64,000 nt of DNA, taken from contig PBYI01000054.1 of NCBI GenBank assembly GCA_002729525.1, positions 124,001 to 188,000 of the forward strand. Reading direction: 5' to 3'. The notes beneath the pieces were generated by a model. It worked only from the letters and a program-made list of their open reading frames with translations, was not told the origin of the DNA and searched no databases. Shown piece by piece: positions 31,543-41,400 of the stretch. The translations under genes and the position numbers were made by a program. The first letter of the stretch is position 1; every line of letters begins with the position of its first letter. Origin of the DNA: Nocardioides sp. (lineage in GTDB: Bacteria; Actinomycetota; Actinomycetes; Propionibacteriales; Nocardioidaceae).

Positions 31543-32487
31543 TCACTCCTTGACCTGGCCGCGGGTGGCGAGCCAGCGACCGAGGAAGTTGACGGCGAAG
31601 GTCACCACGAAGAGCACCAGACCGCCGGCGATGAGCACGTTGGCCTTGGTGCCGGAGGCGTTCGCGTAGTTGAGGGCGATGTTGGCCGCGATCGTGGAGG
31701 GGTTCTGCGACGAGATCAGGTTGATCGTGATGACACCGCTGGCCGAGAGCACCAGCGCGACGGCCATCGTCTCGCCGAGCGCGCGGCCCAGGCCGAGCAT
31801 CACCGAGGAGACGACGCCCGAGCGGGAGTAGGGGAAGACGGCCATCCGGATCATCTCCCAGCGGGTCGCACCGAGGGCGAGCGCCGCCTCCTGATGCATG
31901 ACCGGGGTCTGCGCGAACACCTCCCGGCACAGCGCGGTGATGATCGGGAGCACCATGACCGCCAGCACCAGGCCTGCGGTGAGGATGGTGCGTCCGGTGG
32001 TGACCGGCCCCTTGAAGAAGGGCAGGAAGCCGAGGTTGTCGTGCAGCCACTGGTAGATCGGGAAGACCCAGCCCTGCAGCGTCTCGCGGCCCCAGAGGCC
32101 GTAGACGACCGACGGCACGGCGGCCAGCAGGTCGATCACGTAGCCGAGGAACCGGGCGATCTTGCGCGGCGCGTAGTGACTGATGACCAGCGCGACTCCG
32201 ACGGCCAGCGGCGTGGCGATGAGGAGCGCGATGATCGCGGCCAGGATCGTGCCGTAGAGCAGCGGCCAGATGTAGACGACGATGTTGTCGGCGCCGTACG
32301 CCTGGTCACCGCTCGCGCTGAGGGCCGGGACGCTCTCGACGACGAGGAAGATCGCCACGCCGGCGAGCGCCAGCATGATGAGGACGCCCGCGCCGAGGGC
32401 TGCGCCGGAGAAGACGGCGTCACCGCGGCGTCGCGGCGTACGCTCCGCGGCCTGCTCCTGCGGCTCGGCCTCGGTGCTGGTGGACAC
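31543..32487 (-). CDS. pstC: Phosphate ABC transporter permease
   Basis: Multiple TM; ISHYAPRKIARFLGYVIDLLAAVPSVVYGLWG and ALGATRWEMIRMAVFPYSRSGVVSSVMLGLGRALGETMAVAL. Confidence 0.95.
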   Translation of the reverse strand: MSTSTEAEPQEQAAERTPRRRGDAVFSGAALGAGVLIMLALAGVAIFLVVESVPALSASGDQAYGADNIVVYIWPLLYGTILAAIIALLIATPLAVGVALVISHYAPRKIARFLGYVIDLLAAVPSVVYGLWGRETLQGWVFPIYQWLHDNLGFLPFFKGPVTTGRTILTAGLVLAVMVLPIITALCREVFAQTPVMHQEAALALGATRWEMIRMAVFPYSRSGVVSSVMLGLGRALGETMAVALVLSASGVITINLISSQNPSTIAANIALNYANASGTKANVLIAGGLVLFVVTFAVNFLGRWLATRGQVKE

Positions 32488-32545
32488 TCAGGTCCCTCCC
32501 TGTTGGATCTGCGGGGCACGGGATAGCCGTACCCCGATCGCGGGC

Positions 32546-32584
32546 GGAGGCCCCGGCTGCCATCATCGGCGAGCCGGGGCCTCC
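32546..32584. terminator. Hairpin between pstS and pstC
   Basis: ggaggccccggct ... agccggggcctcc, perfect 13-bp stem with 13-nt loop, downstream of the pstS stop. Confidence 0.6.
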
Positions 32585-32612
32585 GACGCTATCTGTTCTG
32601 CGCGTCCGAGCG

Positions 32613-33722
32613 TCAGCCGACGGTGATCTGGTCGACGATCGCGCGGGCCTGCTCCTCGAGGTCGGCCGACAGCGGGGCCGAGCCGGCCTCGTTCGAGCCG
32701 AGCTCCTGGCCGGCGTCGCTGAGGATGTAGGACACGTAGGCCTTCACGAAGTCGGCGTCGGACTGCTCGGCGTACGTCGGGCAGGCCAGCAGGTACGACG
32801 TCAGCGTGATCGGGTAGGTGCCCGCCTCGGCGGTGGTGTAGTCGAGGTCGAAGATCATCTGGTTGTCGCTGGAGCCCTCGACCTTCGGCGAGACGTCGAG
32901 GATCTTCGCCGCGGCCTCGGGGGTCGGGGCGACGAAGTCGTCGCCGACGCCGATGTTGGCGACGCCGAGGTCGCCGGCCTGGCTGGCGTCGGCGTAGCCG
33001 ATCGCGTTCTGGCCGTCACGGACCTCGGTGACCACGCCGGAGGTGCCCTGGGCACCGGTGCCGCCGTAGGAGTTCGGCCACGACTCGAACACACCCTCGC
33101 TCCACGCGTCGCCGACGGCGGTGGTGAGGTAGTTGGTGAAGTTCTCGGTGGTGCCCGACTCGTCGGAGCGGTGCACGGCGTTGATCGGGGCGCTCGGGAG
33201 GCTCGCGTCGGGGTTGTCGGCCGCGATGGCCTCGTCGTCCCACTGGGTGATCTCGCCGGAGAAGATGCCGGCGAGGGTCTCGGGGGCGAGGTTGAGCTCG
33301 TCGACGCCGTCGACGTTGAAGATGATCGCGATCGGGCTGATGTAGCTCGGGATCTCGATGACGTCCTCGCCACCGCACCGCTCGACGGCGTCGCTGAGCT
33401 CGCCCTCGTCGTCGGTCAGGTAGGCGTCGGAGCCGGCGATGAGGTAGCCGCCCGAGACGAAGTTCTCGCGGCCGCCGCCGGAGCCGATGGGCTCGTAGGT
33501 GACCTCGACGTTCGGCTGAACATCGGTGAAGCCGACGGACCAGGCGGTCTGGGCGGCCTCCTGGGTGGAGGCACCACCGATCGTGTACTGACCGGAGAGC
33601 GAGCCCTCCTCGACGCCGCCTGTGGCGTCCTCGGAGCCGCTGTCGTCGGACCCGCACGCGGTCAGGGCGAGGGCCAGGGCCGCGATGCCGGGGACGATGG
33701 CCCGGCGCATGGAAGTGCGCAT
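32613..33722 (-). CDS. pstS: Phosphate-binding lipoprotein
   Basis: ATG at 33722; IAALALALTACGSDD lipobox; QYTIGGASTQEAAQTAWSVGFTDVQPNVEVTYEPIGSGGGRENFVSGG, VHRSDESGTTENFTNYL. Confidence 0.95.
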   Translation of the reverse strand: MRTSMRRAIVPGIAALALALTACGSDDSGSEDATGGVEEGSLSGQYTIGGASTQEAAQTAWSVGFTDVQPNVEVTYEPIGSGGGRENFVSGGYLIAGSDAYLTDDEGELSDAVERCGGEDVIEIPSYISPIAIIFNVDGVDELNLAPETLAGIFSGEITQWDDEAIAADNPDASLPSAPINAVHRSDESGTTENFTNYLTTAVGDAWSEGVFESWPNSYGGTGAQGTSGVVTEVRDGQNAIGYADASQAGDLGVANIGVGDDFVAPTPEAAAKILDVSPKVEGSSDNQMIFDLDYTTAEAGTYPITLTSYLLACPTYAEQSDADFVKAYVSYILSDAGQELGSNEAGSAPLSADLEEQARAIVDQITVG

Positions 33723-33799
33723 TACAAGTGTCTCCTGAGGTTCAGAACTGCGGACGGCGGCGACGCTAGGAGCGCCAGGTGACCGGATGCCGCGGCGAA

Positions 33800-33817
33800 G
33801 GTGAACGAGAGGCGAAC
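33800..33817 (-). promoter_or_regulatory. PHO-box-like direct repeat (PhoP binding) upstream of pstS
   Basis: Minus strand reads GTTCGCC-TCTC-GTTCACC (11-nt periodicity); another GTTCACC at 33866-33872. Confidence 0.5.
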
Positions 33818-33900
33818 CCGACGTGCTGCTTCGACGTCGCGATGAGGTCCGGATCACGTCCGGAGGGTGAACACGCCTGTCAGGGACTTGACGGACGGCG

Positions 33901-34773
33901 TCAACGGCGGGGCGAGTGGCGCTCCACGGCGACCACCTCGCGCTTGCGCACGTGCAGCACGAGCATGTCGCCGGGGTCGAGACCGGGGTCCTCGGCGCCG
34001 AGGGCGTCGATGAGCAGCGGCAGCACCGGACGGTGCGAGCACACGACCACGCCGCGTTCGTCGGAGAGCATCTCGTCGACCACGCGGGCGACGCCCTTGG
34101 AGGTCACGTCCTCCTCGGAGATCCGAGGACGCGACTCCTGCTCCCAGCCCGTCGTCGAGGTGTACGGCGCGACGGTCTGCACGCAGCGCTCCGACGGCGA
34201 CGTCAGCACGCGCGTGACGTCGTACGCCGCCAGCAGCGGCACGAGGCGGTCGGCCTGTTCGAACCCGAGCTGCACGAGGGGACGCCGTGCGTCGTCGCCG
34301 CCCCAGCCCTTGCGCGAGCGCGCCTTGCCGTGGCGCAGGACGATGATCGCGCGGGTCTTCTTGCGGTAGCGCAGCGCCTCCTCGAGCACGCCGCGGTCGC
34401 GGTCGTAGGTGAGGAGCTCGGCCGCCTCGGGTGCCGGCACCCAGCGCACCTCGTCGACCTCCTCGTTGGGCCGGAAGCCGCTCACGTCGCCGTCACCCAC
34501 GGGCCGCCCGACCCAGTAGTGCACGACCTTGTGCCGGCCTCCCTCGACCGGGTAGCGCAGGGAGGTCAGCGGGCGGCACAGACGCACGTGCACGTCGGTC
34601 TCCTCCGAGACCTCCCGCACGGCCGCGGCGACCGGGTGCTCACCGGGGTCGAGCTTGCCCTTGGGGAACGACCAGTCGTCGTACTGCGGACGATGGACGA
34701 GCAGCACCCGTCGGCCGGGGCGGAACACCACGACACCGGCTGCCTGCACGTCCTTGCGGGGCGACTCGGGCAC
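33901..34773 (-). CDS. Nudix hydrolase / histidine phosphatase fusion (MutT1-like)
   Basis: GKLDPGEHPVAAAVREVSEETDV Nudix box and IIVLRHGKARSRKGW histidine phosphatase motif. Confidence 0.9.
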   Translation of the reverse strand: MPESPRKDVQAAGVVVFRPGRRVLLVHRPQYDDWSFPKGKLDPGEHPVAAAVREVSEETDVHVRLCRPLTSLRYPVEGGRHKVVHYWVGRPVGDGDVSGFRPNEEVDEVRWVPAPEAAELLTYDRDRGVLEEALRYRKKTRAIIVLRHGKARSRKGWGGDDARRPLVQLGFEQADRLVPLLAAYDVTRVLTSPSERCVQTVAPYTSTTGWEQESRPRISEEDVTSKGVARVVDEMLSDERGVVVCSHRPVLPLLIDALGAEDPGLDPGDMLVLHVRKREVVAVERHSPRR

Positions 34774-34794
34774 GGCGCCTAGTCTCACACCACC

Positions 34795-35895
34795 ATGACC
34801 TCCGAGCACGACCCGGCTCCCCCGGGACCCTCGCACTCCGGCCGACGCCGCCGGGTGCTGCTGGTGGGCGCCCTCGCCCTGGTGGTCGTGGTCGCCGCGA
34901 CCGCGGTCGCGCTGCTGCTGCGCGGCGACGGGCGCACCCGCCTCCAGGAGGCGATGGCGCTCACCCCGGCGGACGCCGCGCGGCTGAGCTGGACCGACTG
35001 GGCGGGCGTGCGCGCCGAGCTCGGCCTCGACCTCGGCGACGACCCGCGCACCGCCGACGTACGCCGGCTGCTCGACCGGGGCTTCGACGCCGACCTGACC
35101 TCCACCTCGGCCCTGGTGTCCTCGGCGGCGGAGATGCAGAAGGGGTTCGACTTCTCCCCGGCGACCCTGGAGTGGGAGCTGTTCCGCCAGGGCGACACCG
35201 GGGCGTCGATCCTGATGCGGCTGGCCGACACCACCGACGTCGAGGACGTCGCGTCGGCCCTGCGGGCCCTGGGGTACGCCGAGCCCGACGACGCCGACGG
35301 CACGTGGTCCTCGGACAGCGAGTCGCTGCCGATCTCGGCCCGGGTCACCCCCGAGCTGGCGTTCATCGCCCTCGACCGCGAGCGCGGCGTCGTCGTGGCG
35401 GCCGACTCGTCGGCCGGCGTCGACCAGGCGCGCGAGGCGCTCGACGAGGACGTGGCCGGCCCCGACGTTCCGGACGACGTGGTGGCGGCCCTCGGCTCGC
35501 CCCTGTCCGCGGCGCTCTACACCGGCTCCCAGGTGTGCCGCCAGCTCGCGATGGGCAACGCCGACGCCGACGCCCAGGCCGAGGCCGACAGCCTGCTGGC
35601 GCGGGCCGGGGACGTGAACCCGTTGACGGGGTTCGGCATCGCCGCCCAGCCGGACGGGTCGGTCGTGGTCGCGATGGGGCTGGAGACCGAGGAGCAGGCG
35701 CGCGCGAACGCCGACACCCGCGCGGCGCTGGCGACGGGCTCGGCGCCCGGACAGGGGGGCTCGTTCCCGGAGCGCTTCACGCTCGCGGAGACGACCGCCG
35801 ATGGCACCGTCGTACGGATGGTGCTCGACCCGGTGCCGGGGTCGTACGTGCTGTCGGACCTCAGCACCGGACCGGTGCTGTTCGCGACCTGCTGA
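34795..35895 (+). CDS. Hypothetical membrane-anchored protein
   Basis: 366 aa with N-terminal TM segment VLLVGALALVVVVAATAVALLL. Confidence 0.6.
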   Translation: MTSEHDPAPPGPSHSGRRRRVLLVGALALVVVVAATAVALLLRGDGRTRLQEAMALTPADAARLSWTDWAGVRAELGLDLGDDPRTADVRRLLDRGFDADLTSTSALVSSAAEMQKGFDFSPATLEWELFRQGDTGASILMRLADTTDVEDVASALRALGYAEPDDADGTWSSDSESLPISARVTPELAFIALDRERGVVVAADSSAGVDQAREALDEDVAGPDVPDDVVAALGSPLSAALYTGSQVCRQLAMGNADADAQAEADSLLARAGDVNPLTGFGIAAQPDGSVVVAMGLETEEQARANADTRAALATGSAPGQGGSFPERFTLAETTADGTVVRMVLDPVPGSYVLSDLSTGPVLFATC

Positions 35896-35902
35896 GGACC
35901 GG

Positions 35903-36052
35903 CTACTGGTCCTCGAGCCCGAGGATCCGGTCGATCTCGTCGGCGGTGAGCGGTCCGTCGGACTCGCTGGCCGCGATCATGAGGTTGGTGGTGAGCTCGA
36001 CCTCGCCGAGCAGGTCCGAGTCCTCGAGGGTGACGTCGAACTGGTCCTGCAT
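35903..36052 (-). CDS. Small acidic hypothetical protein (49 aa)
   Basis: MQDQFDVTLEDSDLLGEVELTTNLMIAASESDGPLTADEIDRILGLEDQ; well-formed small ORF with ATG at 36052. Confidence 0.5.
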   Translation of the reverse strand: MQDQFDVTLEDSDLLGEVELTTNLMIAASESDGPLTADEIDRILGLEDQ

Positions 36053-36299
36053 CCCGGCCTCCTTCCGCTCCCGATGCGCTGATGGATGCCTGTCATCTCC
36101 CACGATAGACCCCCTCCCCCCACCCTGCATGGTCACTTCGGGTGGTTCGGGGCGGATCCCGTCGGATCGACCGGGCCAGCCCGCCCCGGGGACAGGATGT
36201 CCCACCCGGGGGAAAGCGAAACCCCCGGGCGGCCGTACCGGTCCCGGGGGTGTCGCTGCTCGCTCGTGGAGACGGCCGCGGACGTGCCGCGGCGCCTCG

Positions 36300-36503
36300 T
36301 CAGAGCGGGACGACGTTCTCGGCCTGGGGGCCCTTGGGGCCCTGGGTGACGTCGAACTCGACCTTCTGGTTCTCGTCGAGGGACTTGTAGCCCTGCGTCT
36401 GAATCGCCGAGTAGTGCACGAAGACGTCGTCGCCGCCGTCCTCCTGCGCGATGAAGCCGAAGCCCTTCTCGGCGTTGAACCACTTCACGGTGCCCTGAGC
36501 CAT
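36300..36503 (-). CDS. cspA: Cold shock protein
   Basis: [55 protein letters not shown]1/RNP2 motifs. Confidence 0.95.
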   Translation of the reverse strand: MAQGTVKWFNAEKGFGFIAQEDGGDDVFVHYSAIQTQGYKSLDENQKVEFDVTQGPKGPQAENVVPL

Positions 36504-36872
36504 GCGCTCTGCTACTTCCTTCGTCGGGGCGGGAGCCGCCCCCTCGGCGGCCCACAGCAGACGGTGACACGTCGCTCCGACCCGTGATGTGGCACCACAA
36601 ACCGAAATCCCGTTGGATCACAAACTCCGCGGGCATCAGACCTCTTGGAACTCTGCGCCTGCTGCGTCACCGACACTACCAACGCGACGAGCGCGTGAAA
36701 CCCCGCGGACCGTCCTGTGGAGGACCGGTCTCGTGAACTCTCCGAGTCGGGCCGGTTACCGGTGGCGACGCGTCCAGGTGTGGACGGCGCGGGTCGAGTC
36801 GTACGCCGCGGCGACTACGCTCGTGCGCGGGCACGGAGCACGACCGGAGAAGGGTCGTCCTTCCGCACCCGA

Positions 36873-36945
36873 GGGCCTCTAGCTCAATCGGCAGAGCTGA
36901 GGACTTTTAATCCTTAGGTTGTGGGTTCGAGTCCCACGGGGCCCA
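36873..36945 (+). tRNA. tRNA-Lys (anticodon TTT)
   Basis: GGGCCTCTAGCTCAATCGGCAGAGCTGAGGACTTTTAATCCTTAGGTTGTGGGTTCGAGTCCCACGGGGCCCA: acceptor, D, anticodon (CTTTTAA loop) and T arms fold; CCA not encoded. Confidence 0.95.
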
Positions 36946-36972
36946 CCGCCCGGACCGTCACCCGCTCGGCGC

Positions 36973-37890
36973 TCAGGCGCGGCGGTGACCGGCGCCGTCG
37001 ACGTACCCGACGACCCGGTTGAACAGCGACGTGACGCGGTTGAGGTCGACCTCTCCGGTGCGGGCCGGCTCCGAGAGCTCGCGCACGAGGTCGCGGGCGC
37101 CGTGCACGCGGGCACCGACGGCGACCTTGGCGCACACCCGGGAGGCCTCACGGACGGCGACGGGGTCGACGGTCCAGACGGCCTCAAAGATCCGGTCGCG
37201 GTCGGCGACGCGGCGCTGCCCGGGCAGCTCCAGAGCCGTCATGGCGACGGGCAGGTCGGGGCCGTCGCAGACGACAGCCCACTCGCGACGCATCGGGTGG
37301 CCCGTCGACAGCGAGACCCGACGCGGCATGGTCGTCGAGGCGACCTCGGGGGCGAAGTCGGCGAACGCCCACGTCGACGTGGTCGTCGCGGCGAGGTCGG
37401 TCCAGCGGTCGAGGGCGGAGTCGAAGTGCTCCTCGCGCTGGAACGCCCCGAAGACGTGCGCGCGGACCGAGCGGACGGCGAACTCGTCCTCGATGGCCCA
37501 GGAGAGGCCGAGCAGCGTCGACTTCGTCAGCCGTTGCGGCTGCAGCTGCGGGTGGGTGTCGCGGAGCCTGCCGAAGATCGACTGGACGTCGTCGTCCGGC
37601 TCGTCGACCCGCACGGCCTGCTGGGCCTGATCGATCGCGACCTCCAGACGTACGCCCTGCTCGCGTCGACGCACCACGTCACGCACCAGGTCGACGACCT
37701 GCTCGTCGTAGCGGCGGTGGCCGCTGGCACGCCGCTGCGGCACGGGGAAGCCGTACCGCGTCTCCCACATCCGGAGCGTCCCGGTCGAGACCCCGGTCCG
37801 CTCGGCGAGGTCACCGATGGTGAGCGCGCCACTGGACGTCTCACGCTCCACGTTAGACATCGCGTTCATGTTCTCAGCTCCGAGTTCCAC
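36973..37890 (-). CDS. MerR-family regulator with DICT sensory domain
   Basis: LTIGDLAERTGVSTGTLRMWETRYGFPVPQRRASGHRRYDEQVVDLVRDV HTH; C-terminal DICT-like WTDLAATTTSTWAFADFAPEV...RREWAVVCDGPDLPVAMTALELPGQ. Confidence 0.8.
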   Translation of the reverse strand: MELGAENMNAMSNVERETSSGALTIGDLAERTGVSTGTLRMWETRYGFPVPQRRASGHRRYDEQVVDLVRDVVRRREQGVRLEVAIDQAQQAVRVDEPDDDVQSIFGRLRDTHPQLQPQRLTKSTLLGLSWAIEDEFAVRSVRAHVFGAFQREEHFDSALDRWTDLAATTTSTWAFADFAPEVASTTMPRRVSLSTGHPMRREWAVVCDGPDLPVAMTALELPGQRRVADRDRIFEAVWTVDPVAVREASRVCAKVAVGARVHGARDLVRELSEPARTGEVDLNRVTSLFNRVVGYVDGAGHRRA

Positions 37891-38029
37891 ACCTTGTGGA
37901 GATCCATGTGCACAAGTGCCGCTCGGGCGGCAAGGGGATCATGCCTGGACCGATCGCGCGTCGTGACAGGCGGTCTCCCTCGACCACCTGCCCCACGACG
38001 TCACGCCGGTCCCGGCGCGGGGAGTCAGG

Positions 38030-38695
38030 TCAGCTGACCAGCGCGGGCTCGAGCTCGGCACGCATGCCCTGGGCGAGGCCCCAGAGGACTGCCTGCGTAC
38101 GGCGCTCGACGCCCATCTTGCGGTAGGCGCTGCGGATGTAGGTCTTGACCGAGTTGATCGACAGCGTGAGCGTCTCGCCGATCTCGCGGTTGCTCATGCC
38201 GGCCACGATGAGGCTGATGATCTCGGCCTCGCGCGGGGTCAGGCCGACGCTCTCACCGGGGCGGCTGGCCGGCTCGGGCTCGACCACGGGCTCCGGCTCG
38301 ACGTGGGCACGGGCGGCCTCGGCGGCGGCCGGGGAGTCCTCGAAGCGACCCTCGGCGAGGCGCTCGAGGGACACGACCAGCTGAGAGGCGGTCAGCGACT
38401 TGCTGAGGTAGGGGCTGGTCGAGGTCGCGGGCATCTCGTCGGGCGAGGCCCAGGTGAAGACCGCGGCGGTCGCGCCACCCTTGGCCTGGAGGTCGCGCAG
38501 CATCGACTGCGACATGCTCGACTGGCCCATCGGCTCGTACAGGACGACGTCGAGGTCGTCGGGGTGGGCAATCGCGTCGCGGGTCTCGACGAGGGTGATG
38601 CGGCCCTCGTAGGACTTCATCAGGGCCGTCAGGCCGGCAACGGAGAGCTCGTTGTCGTCGACCAGCGTCACGCGGAGCGGGCTGCTGTCGTTCAT
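38030..38695 (-). CDS. NarL/LuxR-type response regulator
   Basis: RVTLVDDNELSVAGLTALM receiver and VGLTPREAEIISLIVAGMSNREIGETLTLSINSVKTYIRSAYRKMGV HTH. Confidence 0.85.
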   Translation of the reverse strand: MNDSSPLRVTLVDDNELSVAGLTALMKSYEGRITLVETRDAIAHPDDLDVVLYEPMGQSSMSQSMLRDLQAKGGATAAVFTWASPDEMPATSTSPYLSKSLTASQLVVSLERLAEGRFEDSPAAAEAARAHVEPEPVVEPEPASRPGESVGLTPREAEIISLIVAGMSNREIGETLTLSINSVKTYIRSAYRKMGVERRTQAVLWGLAQGMRAELEPALVS

Positions 38696-38751
38696 CAAGG
38701 ATCCTCCCAAGTTCGACGACCTCGAATCTCGACGTCGTGTGTAAGAATGTA

Positions 38752-38764
38752 GTTGAAGTTCAAC
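38752..38764. promoter_or_regulatory. Palindrome GTTGAA-g-TTCAAC upstream of the LuxR-type regulator
   Basis: Perfect 6-bp dyad in an AT-rich intergenic region 57 nt upstream of the start codon. Confidence 0.3.
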
Positions 38765-38992
38765 GCATTGTCTACACAGACCTACATGTTGTGCGGAACG
38801 CGTGCAGGTTTGACGTTCCCCTGGGTGTTCAGGTTCAACCCTCGAATCATCAACAAGTTTCCTATGTGTGTTGAGGTATGCGGCCGGCTCGGCCCCGGAG
38901 GCCCCGGAGGCCGCGGTCCCGGCGGTGCCGAGCCGAGGCGCGAGTGGTGGACTGGGGTGGGGCGGCGAGCGAGCGGTGAGTGGCGAGCCGGC

Positions 38993-41251
38993 TCAGGGCG
39001 CGCGCAGGGCGGCGCTCAGACCGCCGACGGACACGACGTAGCGCCGGGTGGGTCGGGTGAAGGCGAGCAGGTCACTGGCGCGCCCGCTGTCGTCGGTGAC
39101 CACGCGGCGACCGCGCAGGAGCCGGCCCCGGGCGTTGTAGACACGCACCCGGTACCCCGTCGCGGAGCGCAGGCCGGCGACGTACACGGCGTAGTAGGCG
39201 CAGCCGTCATCGCGCCCGCAGCGCTGGTCGGTGGCGACCACCCGCAGGGCCGGGGCCTGCGAGGTGCCGCACACCTCACGCGCGGGGCCGGTCTGGCGCC
39301 CTCGCTCGGCGCTCACCGCGACGGACCGAACCTCCAGGCACACCCGCCGTCCGCCCTGGGCCGTCGGACGGACCGCCGAGGCGGGCGCCCGCCTCCAGCC
39401 GTCACCCAGGCGCACCTGGGCCGCGATCCGGAAGCCCTGGCGGGTGCGGGGCTTGATGCGGAAGGTGACCGCGCGGTACCCCGCCGTGGTCTGCACCTTC
39501 GGAGCCTTCGGGCGCGGCCAGGGGTCCAGCCCACCGACGCGGGTCTTGCGGCCGCCGACCCGCTGGCCGTCGACCTGGTAGATCGGCTGGACGGTCGCGC
39601 CGTACGGACCGCCGTTGTCCTCGAACCGCACCGTCTGGAAGGTGTCGGTCGTGCGCCAGGTGCGCCCCTGGGAGCGCACGAGGTAGGCCTTGAGCGGCGT
39701 GCCGCCCGGCAGCACCACCGGCTGCCAGGCGATGCCGCTGCTGCGGGCGCTGTCGCCGGTCTTGCGTACGCCGACCACCGGGGGCCGCGCGCAGACCACG
39801 ACGTCGCCGGCGGCCGCCGCGGCCTCGTCGGACTCGGCGCCCAGCGTCTCGGCGACGAGCATCGCGGCGACCGCGGAGGTGCCGACCCGGGTGAGGCAGG
39901 CCGGTCGGTCGAGACCCCACTGGCGGGCCACCGGCGCGGCCCAGCCGTCGGCGCAGTCGAGCGCGGCGGCGTAGAAGTCGGTCGCCTGGGCGGTCGTCCA
40001 CTCGCCGGTGGCACCGCCGTCGGCGCCCACGAGGCCGTCGCGGCGCAGGCCCCGCAGCCGGTCGGTGCGCACCAGGTCGGCGGCCGCGCAGGTCAGCGCG
40101 GCCTGGTCGAGCACCTCGGGGACGTCGAGGCTGCCGGGCAGAGTCTCGACCGCCCGCTCCTCCTGGGCGCTGAGCGGTCCGAACCCGAGCCGGCCGGTGG
40201 CATAGGCCCACCCTCCGGCACTGGCCGCCACGACCAGCAGGAGGGCGACCAGACCGACGAGGATCCGCGTGCTCAGGCGTCGACTGGTGTCGACCGCTCG
40301 CGGCTCCCGGGTCGTCTCCTGGGTCGTCTCCTCGGCCGTCTCGGTCGGCAGCTGCTCCGTGTCGTCCTGCTCGGCTGGCGCGTCCGCGAGCGGGGCCTCG
40401 ACCCGGGAGACCTCGACGGTGTCTCCGGCGCCGGCCAGCGGAGCGGCGAGCAGACCCGCGGCCCGCGCGGCGGACGGACGGGCGGCCGGGTCACGGGCCA
40501 GCAGCCGCTCGAGGGGCACGGCCAGCGCACGGGCGGCGGCGAGCGGCGTACGACGGTCGTCGCGGGCGCGGGACCGCACACCGTCGGCGGGCTCGACCAG
40601 GCCCGGTGGCGGCGACGGGTCGGCGTACGGCGGGTGGCCCTCGACCGCGGCGTGCAGCACCGCGCCCAGCGACCACACGTCGGCGGCGGGGTCGGGCTCG
40701 ACGCCGTCGAGCACCTCGGGTGCGGCGAAGGCGACCGCGCGGAGCGCGGTGGCGGGCGAGGAGCCGGGGGTGGTGCGGAGCACGCCGGCGTGGGCTACCC
40801 CGGCGAGCAGCACCCGCGGCCCGTCGAGGCGCACCTGGGCGGGGTCGATCCCGCCGTGCACCACGCCGGCCCCGTGCAGTGCCGCCAGGGCGGCGGCGAG
40901 CTCGTGGCCGACGGAGGCGGCGGCCTCGGGCCCGAGGGGCCCGTCGACGGTGAGCCGGGCGGCGAGGGTGCCGGCGGCCACGTGCGTGCCGACCACCGAG
41001 AGGTGGGTGTCGTCGCGCACGACCCCGAGCACCGGGACGACCCGGTCGTCGCGCACGTCCTGCGCTGCCCGGGCCTGCCGCTCGAGCCGGTCGGCGACAC
41101 CGGGGCCGAGGGTCGCCAGCGCGTAGCGGCGCACCTCGACGCGCTCGGCGCCCGCACCGCCCTCGGCGTCGTCGGCCAGCCAGACCTCGCCGAGCGCGTC
41201 GGCACCGACGCGCGAACGGAGGGTCCAGCGGGAGGCGAGCGCGTCCTCCAC
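38993..41251 (-). CDS. Transmembrane protein-kinase-like protein, probable pseudokinase
   Basis: Kinase C-lobe retained (AVAFAAPEVLDG...AADVWSLGAVLHAAVEGHPPYADPS) but HRD reads HGG and DFG reads AGV; TM RILVGLVALLLVVAASAGGWAYA and an extracytoplasmic domain. Confidence 0.75.
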   Translation of the reverse strand: MEDALASRWTLRSRVGADALGEVWLADDAEGGAGAERVEVRRYALATLGPGVADRLERQARAAQDVRDDRVVPVLGVVRDDTHLSVVGTHVAAGTLAARLTVDGPLGPEAAASVGHELAAALAALHGAGVVHGGIDPAQVRLDGPRVLLAGVAHAGVLRTTPGSSPATALRAVAFAAPEVLDGVEPDPAADVWSLGAVLHAAVEGHPPYADPSPPPGLVEPADGVRSRARDDRRTPLAAARALAVPLERLLARDPAARPSAARAAGLLAAPLAGAGDTVEVSRVEAPLADAPAEQDDTEQLPTETAEETTQETTREPRAVDTSRRLSTRILVGLVALLLVVAASAGGWAYATGRLGFGPLSAQEERAVETLPGSLDVPEVLDQAALTCAAADLVRTDRLRGLRRDGLVGADGGATGEWTTAQATDFYAAALDCADGWAAPVARQWGLDRPACLTRVGTSAVAAMLVAETLGAESDEAAAAAGDVVVCARPPVVGVRKTGDSARSSGIAWQPVVLPGGTPLKAYLVRSQGRTWRTTDTFQTVRFEDNGGPYGATVQPIYQVDGQRVGGRKTRVGGLDPWPRPKAPKVQTTAGYRAVTFRIKPRTRQGFRIAAQVRLGDGWRRAPASAVRPTAQGGRRVCLEVRSVAVSAERGRQTGPAREVCGTSQAPALRVVATDQRCGRDDGCAYYAVYVAGLRSATGYRVRVYNARGRLLRGRRVVTDDSGRASDLLAFTRPTRRYVVSVGGLSAALRAP

Positions 41252-41400
41252 GTGTCCTCCTCGTCGGGCGCCGACAGACTCGCCGGACGAGAATAGGGGT
41301 CCGTACCAGCCACTCCCGGCGGCACCACCTGAGGTGAGTGGCCGGTCTCATCACCCCGAACGACGCGACAAGCGGGTCCGCGCGCGCCTACTTTGGGGAC

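Noticed and set aside
29614-32526. 970-aa plus-strand ORF
   Set aside because: Antisense to pstB-pstA-pstC; no recognisable domain, charged low-complexity translation.
36873-36945. tRNA-Lys as integration site
   Set aside because: Downstream genes are ordinary chromosomal regulators and no duplicated tRNA 3' end was seen nearby.
36879-37187. ORF overlapping tRNA-Lys on the minus strand
   Set aside because: Ends in GLEPTTH-like translation (RGTRTHNLRIKSPQLCRLS), a well-known artefact of translating tRNA genes antisense.
38753-41296. 847-aa plus-strand ORF
   Set aside because: Antisense to the pseudokinase gene; translation is Gly/Arg/His-rich and non-protein-like.
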